Shown here piece after piece: positions 4,999 to 10,131 of a stretch of 10,131 nt of DNA. The notes below the pieces were generated by a model. The model was not told the origin of the DNA, did no database searches, and worked only from the letters and a program-made list of their open reading frames with translations. Within the stretch, counting starts at the first letter, position 1, and each line of letters starts with the position of its first letter. The position numbers were made by a program, and so were the translations under genes. This stretch comes from Mageeibacillus sp. UBA4314 (GTDB lineage: Bacteria > Bacillota > Clostridia > Saccharofermentanales > Saccharofermentanaceae), in NCBI GenBank assembly GCA_002394605.1, contig DGUI01000039.1, positions 1-10,131 on the forward strand, written 5' to 3'.

Positions 4999-6231
4999 TC
5001 ATTCTTCGAACTTCTTGATAAGAAGTGTTGCATTGTGGCCGCCGAAGCCGAGATTGTTCGACATTGCATAGCGGATGTCACGCTTCTTGGGCTCACCGAA
5101 AGTATAGTCGAGATCGAGCTCCTCGTCAGCCTCAACAGAGCCTGCTGTAACATGTACAAAACCATCTTCGATCGCCTTGACGCATGCGATGAGCTCAACG
5201 CCGCCTGCACCGCCGAGAAGGTGTCCGATCATGGACTTGGAAGAGTTGATGGATACCTTGTAAGCATCCTCTCCGAAAGCATACTTGATGGCTCTCGTCT
5301 CGAACAGATCGTTGTGGTGTGTCGATGTTCCGTGAGCATTGATGTAGTCGACGTCTGAAGGCTTGATGCCTGCTTCCTTCATCGCGATGATCATCGCCAT
5401 GCCTGCGCCTGAACCGTCCTCAGCAGGTGAAGTGATGTGGTAAGCGTCACATGTCGCACCATAACCTACTACCTCTGCAAGGATCTTTGCGCCTCTTGCC
5501 TTGGCGTGCTCATATTCCTCGAGGATGACTACGCCTGATCCCTCACCGATGACAAATCCGTCGCGGTCCTTGTCGAAAGGTCTCGATGCAGTCTCTGGAT
5601 CCTCATTTGTTGACAGTGCCGTAAGAGCATTGAAACCCTGGATGCCTGACTTGCAGACTGCCGCCTCACAGCCGCCTGCGACCATGATGTCAGCCTCATC
5701 ATATTTAACTGATTTGAACGCATCACCTATTGAGTGTGAACCTGTCGCACAAGCAGTTACGACGCAGGTGTTCTTACCCTTCATGCCATACTTGATGGCG
5801 ATGTTTGCAGATGCCATGTTGGCGATCATCAATGGGATGTACAGAGGAGCTACTTTCTTGCCCTCCGCGATCTTGACCTGCTCCCTTTCGTGAGCCTGCA
5901 TGGAACCAATGCCGGAGCTGACGATAACGCCCACTCTGTAGGGGTCCTCTTTGGTCATGTCGATGCCTGCCTGCTCGACTGCCTGCGTAGCTGCAGCTAC
6001 GGCATACTGTGAGAACAGTTCCATTCTCTTTGCAGTCTTGAAATCCATATACTTTGTTACGTCAAAGTCCTTGACCTCAGCGGCGATATGGACCTTGCAT
6101 TCTGACGTATCGAACTTTGTGATGGGAGCTACTGCAGTCTTGCCCGCCTTAAGTCCCTCCCAGTATGACTCAACGTCATTTCCGAGAGGTGTGATCGCAC
6201 CCATACCTGTGATTACTACTCTTCTTGCCAT
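4999..6231 (-). CDS. fabF: Beta-ketoacyl-ACP synthase II FabF
   Basis: Condensing enzyme that joins malonyl-ACP to the growing acyl chain with loss of CO2, in the cytoplasm. The 410 residues are the normal length for a thiolase-fold KAS II. RVVITGMGAITPLGND (4-19) is the usual opening. The catalytic cysteine is C161 in VVTACATGSHSIGDA; the two histidines are H300 in NAHGTST and H337 in SKSMIGHLLGGAGG, with K332 just before. DRDGFVIGEGSG (222-233) and NNLGFGGHN near the C-terminus complete the fold. After HGTST it reads HHND where E. coli-type enzymes have P-x-(G/N)-D, a variant I recall from clostridial homologues. The ATG at 6231 has AAGGAGA 8 bases upstream, 26 bases after fabG. Confidence 0.97.
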   Translation of the reverse strand: MARRVVITGMGAITPLGNDVESYWEGLKAGKTAVAPITKFDTSECKVHIAAEVKDFDVTKYMDFKTAKRMELFSQYAVAAATQAVEQAGIDMTKEDPYRVGVIVSSGIGSMQAHEREQVKIAEGKKVAPLYIPLMIANMASANIAIKYGMKGKNTCVVTACATGSHSIGDAFKSVKYDEADIMVAGGCEAAVCKSGIQGFNALTALSTNEDPETASRPFDKDRDGFVIGEGSGVVILEEYEHAKARGAKILAEVVGYGATCDAYHITSPAEDGSGAGMAMIIAMKEAGIKPSDVDYINAHGTSTHHNDLFETRAIKYAFGEDAYKVSINSSKSMIGHLLGGAGGVELIACVKAIEDGFVHVTAGSVEADEELDLDYTFGEPKKRDIRYAMSNNLGFGGHNATLLIKKFEE

Positions 6232-6257
6232 ATTGTTGATCTCCTTAACTCTCTGGT

Positions 6258-6992
6258 TTACATGTGCATTCCGCCGTCAACGCTTATGACCTGACCGGTG
6301 ATGTATGATGCCTGATCAGAGACGAGGAAAGCAACTGTATTAGCGATGTCCTCGGGCTGGCCGTAGCGCTTCATGGGGATAGCCTCGAGCATGGCCTCCT
6401 TTACCTTGTCGGAAAGGACTGCCGTCATGGGTGTCTCAACATATCCGGGAGCGATGGCATTAGCTGTAACGCCTCTTGCAGCGAGCTCTCTTGCTACGCT
6501 CTTTGTAAGACCGATAACGCCTGCCTTGGAAGCAGAGTAGTTAGCCTGTCCTGCGTTGCCCTGGATACCTACGATGGAGCTGATGGATACGATCCTTCCT
6601 GATCTCTGCTTCATCATGATGGGTGCAACTGCCCTTGTGAAATTATATGTACCCTTGAGGTTTACTGATATAACCAGATCGAAATCCTCTTCCTTCATCC
6701 TTACGAACAGACCGTCCCTTGTGATGCCGGCATTGTTGACAAGAACATCGACCGAACCGAATTCAGCGTTAACTTCCTCAACGACCTTATTAACCTCTTC
6801 GGAGTTTGTTACATTGCACTGATATGCCTTTGTCTTTACTCCGAGCTTAGCGATCTCTGCTGCTGTCTCTTCGGAATTCTCGATAGGGCATGCATCGATG
6901 ATGATGATGTTATATCCGTCTCCTGCGAGCTTTGCTGCGATAGCCTTGCCGATACCTCTTGCGCTTCCTGTTACGATTGCTGTCTTAGCCAT
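6258..6992 (-). CDS. fabG: 3-oxoacyl-ACP reductase FabG
   Basis: NADPH-dependent reductase of the short-chain dehydrogenase family that turns 3-oxoacyl-ACP into (3R)-hydroxyacyl-ACP. The 244 residues match the family length. The nucleotide-binding turn is GSARGIG (9-15) and NNAG is at 86-89. The catalytic set is N111 (in SVNLKGTYN), S139 (in SISSIVG), Y152 and K156 (in NYSASK). APGYVETPM and the C-terminal SYITGQVISVDGGMHM are typical of FabG. The first bases overlap the end of fabD by 8 bp (6985-6992), with GGAGG inside the fabD tail, so the two genes are closely coupled. Position between fabD and fabF makes FabG certain rather than another dehydrogenase. Confidence 0.97.
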   Translation of the reverse strand: MAKTAIVTGSARGIGKAIAAKLAGDGYNIIIIDACPIENSEETAAEIAKLGVKTKAYQCNVTNSEEVNKVVEEVNAEFGSVDVLVNNAGITRDGLFVRMKEEDFDLVISVNLKGTYNFTRAVAPIMMKQRSGRIVSISSIVGIQGNAGQANYSASKAGVIGLTKSVARELAARGVTANAIAPGYVETPMTAVLSDKVKEAMLEAIPMKRYGQPEDIANTVAFLVSDQASYITGQVISVDGGMHM

Positions 6993-7905
6993 TTAATGCC
7001 TCCTTTACTTTGGCGATATCCTCAACTGAAGATACGTTGATGACCGGGATCTCCGGTATGGTCTTCTTAACAAATCCTGCTATTGTCTTGCCGGGGCCGA
7101 TCTCGATGATGAGCTCAACTCCCTGCTCTGCCATTACCCTTAATGACTGCTCCCACATAACGGGAGATGATACCTGCTTCTGCAGGAGATCTCTGATGAC
7201 GGAACTGTCTGTTATAAGTTCCGCATTGCAGTTGGCAACATAGGGAACCTTGAGTTCTGAGATCTCAGTCTCATCAAGATACTTCCTGAGATTGTCTCCT
7301 GCGGGCTTTAACATGGGTGAATGGAAAGGTCCTGATACCTTGAGTGCAACGACCTTCCTCGCGCCTGCCTCAGACAGGAGCGGCATCGCTTTCTCAACTG
7401 CCTCTGTCTTACCGGTGATAACGATCTGTCCGGGGCAGTTGTAGTTTGCCATCGTGCATCCGTCGATGTCCTTGATGACGCTCTCGATAACGTCGCTTCC
7501 AAGTCCGACGATCGCTGCCATCGTACCCTCGCCTGCGGGTACGGTGTTGCTCATGAGGCTGCCTCTGATCCTTGTAAGCTTAACGGCGTCTTTGTATGTC
7601 ATGGCACCTGATGCCACAAGCGCGCAGTACTCGCCTAAGGACAGACCGCCTGTGATGTCGGGCGTGATGCCTTCATCAGTCAATGCTTTCGTCATGATCA
7701 TGCATGCCGTAACGAGCGCAGGCTGTGTGTATTCTGTGATATTGATGTTCTCGTTCTCCTCAAAAAGGAGCTTCTCCATATCGATCCCGGAAGCATCAGA
7801 AGCCTCCTTGATCATTTCCTTAGCCCAGTCATAGGCATCGACAAAATCCTTTGCCATTCCTATCTTCTGAGCTCCCTGTCCGGGGTATGCAAATGCGATC
7901 TTCAT
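6985..7905 (-). CDS. fabD: Malonyl-CoA:ACP transacylase FabD
   Basis: Moves malonyl from coenzyme A to acyl carrier protein, supplying the two-carbon donor for chain growth. At 306 residues it has standard length. YPGQGAQ (7-13) forms the oxyanion region. The nucleophile is S89 in GLSLGEY; R114 (TRIRGSLM) binds the malonyl carboxylate; H195 in SGPFHSPML is the catalytic base; and EIGPGKTIAGF lies near the C-terminus. The ATG at 7905 follows fabK by only 6 bases. Its best ribosome site, GGGAG in the fabK tail, is 12 bases away, farther than for its neighbours, so translation may depend on coupling to fabK. Confidence 0.97.
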   Translation of the reverse strand: MKIAFAYPGQGAQKIGMAKDFVDAYDWAKEMIKEASDASGIDMEKLLFEENENINITEYTQPALVTACMIMTKALTDEGITPDITGGLSLGEYCALVASGAMTYKDAVKLTRIRGSLMSNTVPAGEGTMAAIVGLGSDVIESVIKDIDGCTMANYNCPGQIVITGKTEAVEKAMPLLSEAGARKVVALKVSGPFHSPMLKPAGDNLRKYLDETEISELKVPYVANCNAELITDSSVIRDLLQKQVSSPVMWEQSLRVMAEQGVELIIEIGPGKTIAGFVKKTIPEIPVINVSSVEDIAKVKEALNG

Positions 7906-7911
7906 CTATTA

Positions 7912-8841
7912 TCAGATCTCCCTTCCCATAAGCTTTGCGGCATCAGCGAACATCGTCTCGATGATCACCTTTGCAGGACGCTGCTCGTTAACGAGACCTG
8001 CGATCTGGCCTGCCATGAATGTTCCTTCGTTCTTGTCACCCTCGACAACTGCCTTGCGGAGACTGCCGACCGTTAATCCTTCGAGCTCATCGAAAGTAAC
8101 GCCTGAAGATTCCATTTCGAGGTACTTGTTGGACAGGGCATTTCTGATCTGTCTTACGGGGTGACCGTATGATCTGCCGGTAACTCTTGTTGAGTTGTCC
8201 TTAGCCTTGAGGATCATGTCCTTGTAGTTCTGGTGAACGTTTACCTCGTCACATGCGCAGAAGACAGTTCCGCACTGAACACCTTCCGCACCGAGCATGA
8301 ATGCTGCAGCAACGCCTCTGCCGTCAGCGATCCCGCCTGCCGCGATGACGGGGATGGATACTGCGTCAACAACCTGAGGGATGAGCGCCATCGTAGTAGC
8401 CTCGCCGATATGTCCGCCGGACTCTGTTCCTTCAGCAACTACAGCGGAAGCACCGCACTTCTCCATCCTCTTGGCAAGTGCAACACCTGCGATAACGGGG
8501 ATTACTATGATGCCTGCTTTCTTCCACATATCCATGTATTTCTCAGGTGAACCTGCACCTGTCGTTACAACCTTGACCTTCTCCTCGGCAATGACCTTGG
8601 CGATCTCGTCTGCCCTGGGATTCATGAGCATGAGGTTAACGCCAAAAGGCTTGTCTGTAGCCTCACGGCACTTATTGATCTGGTCACAAAGCCAGTTCTC
8701 GTCTGCGCCGCCGACACCGATTATTCCAAGTCCGCCTGCATTGGATACGGCTGCTGCAATATGCCAGTCAGCTACCCATGCCATTCCGCCCTGGAAGATG
8801 GGATATTTGATTCCGACTAATTCAGTGATCCTAGTTGACAT
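7912..8841 (-). CDS. fabK: FMN-dependent enoyl-ACP reductase II FabK
   Basis: Flavoprotein that reduces trans-2-enoyl-ACP, the last step of the elongation cycle, with NAD(P)H as donor. Its TIM-barrel fold is unrelated to FabI. The 309 residues show the family signatures: the opening YPIFQGGMAWVAD (13-25), NAGGLGIIG (34-42), KPFGVNLML (64-72), the active-site segment AEGTESGGHIGE (136-147) with H144, and AAGGIADGRG for the FMN phosphate. H144 has the same number as the histidine known in the pneumococcal enzyme. Nitronate monooxygenases share the fold, but those features and the place between fabH and fabD settle FabK. The ATG at 8841 has AAGGAGA upstream, 21 bases after fabH. No fabI is seen in the window. 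Confidence 0.96.
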   Translation of the reverse strand: MSTRITELVGIKYPIFQGGMAWVADWHIAAAVSNAGGLGIIGVGGADENWLCDQINKCREATDKPFGVNLMLMNPRADEIAKVIAEEKVKVVTTGAGSPEKYMDMWKKAGIIVIPVIAGVALAKRMEKCGASAVVAEGTESGGHIGEATTMALIPQVVDAVSIPVIAAGGIADGRGVAAAFMLGAEGVQCGTVFCACDEVNVHQNYKDMILKAKDNSTRVTGRSYGHPVRQIRNALSNKYLEMESSGVTFDELEGLTVGSLRKAVVEGDKNEGTFMAGQIAGLVNEQRPAKVIIETMFADAAKLMGREI

Positions 8842-8862
8842 ATCTGATATCTCCTTTCGATA

Positions 8863-9837
8863 TTAGAACTCGATATAATTAGCATTCCACGTGAGGCCGC
8901 CGCCGAAGCTCGCCATCACGATCTTCTGACCCTTAACGAGCCTGCCTTCCTTCTTGAGCCTGTCCATGAGACTGGGGATGCTGGCAGTTGAAGTATTGCC
9001 CGTATCGTAGACTGTCATGGGGAACTTTGCTATGTCCTGACCGAGGCGCTTAGCGATCGTCTCGATGATCCTGGCATTTGCCTGATGAAGGATGAACAGA
9101 TCGACATCGTTCAGATCGAAATCATATTTCTCAGACAGTTCCGTAATGATCTTGGGAACCTCGGTAACTGCAAACCTGAATACATCTCTTCCGTTCATCT
9201 GGAACATCGTATTCTTGAGGAAACCCTCTTCCTCCCATCTCTTCGGCTGCATCCTTGCTTCAGCAGTAAGGCACTCGGCCTTCTTGGAAGTAGCATGCAT
9301 GATGAACCTGTTCCTGGGGCACGTCTCATCAGCTTCGATGACTACTGCTCCTGCACCGTCGCCAAAGAGGATGCATGTTCCCCTGTCGCTCCAGTCAACA
9401 AAATTGGACAGACACTCAACACCGACCACGAGAGCCTTGCTGCAGTTGCCTGATTCGATGAAGCTCTGTGCCGTATTGTATGCGGCAAGCCATCCGGGAC
9501 ATGCCGAATTGATATCAAAGCATCCGCACCCGTCAGCGCCGACGGCTTCCTGAACACAGCATGCCATAGTAGGGATCACTTTGTCAGGCGTGGTGCAGGA
9601 TACAACGATAAGATCTATGTCAGAGCCCTTGATGCCTGCATCTTCCAAAGCTTTCTTTGCAGCTTCTCCTGCCATGAATGAGGGCTTCTCCCTGATAGGA
9701 TCAGCTATGTGACGCCTGGCGATACCGGTCCTCTCCTGGATCCACTCGTCACTCGTCTCGACAATAGCGGCAAGGTCATCGTTCGTAACAATGCGCTCCG
9801 GCAGATACGAACCAATACCTGTTATTCTTCCTGTCAT
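8863..9837 (-). CDS. fabH: Beta-ketoacyl-ACP synthase III FabH
   Basis: Starts fatty-acid synthesis by condensing an acyl-CoA primer (acetyl or branched) with malonyl-ACP. The 324 residues carry the complete triad: C113 in INSACPGWLAAY, H251 in FILHQANARI and N281 in DTGNTSTASIP. GITRY-like family features appear as TGIGSYLPERIVTN (6-19), TSDEWIQERTGI (28-39) and the C-terminal MASFGGGLTWNA. The start is the ATG at 9837, with GGAGG 5 bases upstream and the standard N-terminus MTGRITGIGSYLP. The frame stays open to a TTG at 9924, but that would run through the promoter and operator. It is the first gene of the operon and so the one closest to its control site. Primer preference cannot be read with confidence. 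Confidence 0.97.
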   Translation of the reverse strand: MTGRITGIGSYLPERIVTNDDLAAIVETSDEWIQERTGIARRHIADPIREKPSFMAGEAAKKALEDAGIKGSDIDLIVVSCTTPDKVIPTMACCVQEAVGADGCGCFDINSACPGWLAAYNTAQSFIESGNCSKALVVGVECLSNFVDWSDRGTCILFGDGAGAVVIEADETCPRNRFIMHATSKKAECLTAEARMQPKRWEEEGFLKNTMFQMNGRDVFRFAVTEVPKIITELSEKYDFDLNDVDLFILHQANARIIETIAKRLGQDIAKFPMTVYDTGNTSTASIPSLMDRLKKEGRLVKGQKIVMASFGGGLTWNANYIEF

Positions 9838-9859
9838 TATTTCCTCCGAATGTTCTGCG

Positions 9860-9882
9860 GGCGGGCATACTACTCCCCCGCC
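9860..9882 (-). promoter_or_regulatory. GC hairpin in the fab mRNA leader
   Basis: In the roughly 60-base leader of the fab mRNA, GGCGGG (9882-9877) and CCCGCC (9865-9860) can pair across an 11-base loop, 12 bases before the fabH ribosome site. The loop contains GGAG and an ATG. It may stabilise the mRNA or affect fabH translation; no known riboswitch is recognised. Confidence 0.4.
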
Positions 9883-9890
9883 GAAAATAG

Positions 9891-9903
9891 TTTGATTATC
9901 AAA
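9891..9903. promoter_or_regulatory. FabT-like operator of the fab operon
   Basis: TTTGATTATCAAA is a perfect palindrome around one central base. Two further pairs match outside a single mismatch (TAGTTTGATTATCAAAGTA, 9888-9906). Its TTTGA-N3-TCAAA core is the form I recall for FabT, the MarR-family repressor of fatty-acid genes in streptococci and lactococci. It lies over the expected transcription start of the fab operon. No fabT gene is in the window, so the regulator's identity is inferred. Confidence 0.7.
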
Positions 9904-9931
9904 GTATTGCACAGAGCCGCCCAAAAATCAA
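9903..9931 (-). promoter_or_regulatory. Candidate fab operon promoter
   Basis: TTGATT (9931-9926), a 17-base spacer, then AATACT (9908-9903) preceded by TG (extended -10, TGCAATACT) on the minus strand. Transcription would start near 9896, inside the palindrome at 9891-9903. An alternative is TTGGGC (9924-9919) with GATAAT (9900-9895) at 18 bases. Either way the palindrome overlaps the core promoter or start site. Confidence 0.5.
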
Positions 9932-9960
9932 GGGTTAGGAGTGGATTAAATGGGGCAGAG

Positions 9961-9991
9961 TTGGGTGATGTTGTTGTGGTTTTGGGCAGAT
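9961..9991. repeat. Degenerate partial copy of the 65-bp repeat
   Basis: TTGGGTG followed by a T/G-rich stretch and TTTTGGGCAGAT resembles the last half of the 65-bp unit (10025-10056, TTGGGTG then TTTTCAAGGCAAAA), at nearly the same spacing. It appears to be a decayed edge copy. Confidence 0.45.
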
Positions 9992-10056
9992 TGACACCTC
10001 AGAGTGACGCACGGGGCGTCACTGTTGGGTGTACTTTTACTGTTTTCAAGGCAAAA
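9992..10056. repeat. 65-bp tandem repeat, copy 1
   Basis: The unit begins TGACACCTCAG. It holds a hairpin with an 8-bp perfect stem, AGTGACGC (10003-10010) and GCGTCACT (10016-10023), around ACGGG. Outer pairs ACACC (9994-9998) and GGTGT (10028-10032) extend it across a 4x4 internal loop. The rest is T-rich and ends GGCAAAA. Confidence 0.9.
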
Positions 10057-10131
10057 TGACACCTCAGAGTGACGCACGGGGCGTCACTATTGGGTGTACT
10101 TTTACAGTTTTCAGGGCAAAATGACACCTCA
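10057..10131. repeat. 65-bp tandem repeat, copy 2 and start of copy 3
   Basis: Copy 2 (10057-10121) matches copy 1 except for three single-base differences, and its hairpin is fully conserved (10068-10088). A third copy starts at 10122 and is cut by the window edge after 10 bases, so the array continues to the right. No gene is seen in 9938-10131. Confidence 0.9.

Noticed and set aside
9838..9924. Longer FabH reading from a TTG at 9924
   Set aside because: The extension would be encoded by the promoter, the FabT-like palindrome and the leader hairpin. The ATG at 9837 has an ideal ribosome site and gives the standard FabH N-terminus.
9992..10131. CRISPR array
   Set aside because: Copies are directly abutting with a 65-bp period and are nearly identical along their whole length; there are no variable spacers and no cas genes.

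Overview
The window looks like chromosomal DNA of an anaerobic Gram-positive bacterium in Bacillota, class Clostridia; a Lachnospiraceae-like host is my best guess but is inferred. The reasons are a type II fatty-acid cluster that uses the FMN enoyl reductase FabK, a rubrerythrin with an N-terminal rubredoxin-type domain, a PadR/DUF1700 pair, a short glutamate 5-kinase, and strong GGAGG ribosome sites before most genes.

Layout from left to right. (1) 1-315, minus: 5' part of a reverse rubrerythrin (peroxide defence), running off the left edge, with its own promoter. (2) 416-1669, minus: a three-gene operon of padR, a DUF1700/HAAS membrane protein and a 71-residue membrane peptide. It is closed by a strong hairpin and opened by a promoter carrying a perfect 10-bp-arm palindrome, the likely PadR operator. 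(3) 1751-2632, minus: a lone proB (first step of proline synthesis) with its own promoter. (4) 2657-4045, plus: two exported or membrane-anchored proteins of unknown function, a lipoprotein and a signal-anchored protein, divergent from proB. (5) 4046-4545: a 500-bp gene-free stretch between convergent units, unusually rich in repeats and palindromes. (6) 4485-9931, minus: the fatty-acid operon fabH-fabK-fabD-fabG-fabF-fabZ, with a promoter and a FabT-like palindrome upstream and a clean terminator downstream. (7) 9961-10131: a 65-bp tandem repeat, each unit holding a hairpin, continuing off the right edge.

The fab genes form one working pathway. FabD loads malonyl onto ACP, FabH starts the chain, FabF elongates, FabG reduces, FabZ dehydrates and FabK makes the final reduction. 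The ACP gene and the acetyl-CoA carboxylase genes often found in such clusters are not here.

I found no clear new defence or mobile system. The least explained parts are the two repeat regions (4082-4436 and 9961-10131) and the two unknown envelope proteins. The coding part of the window is otherwise ordinary core metabolism.
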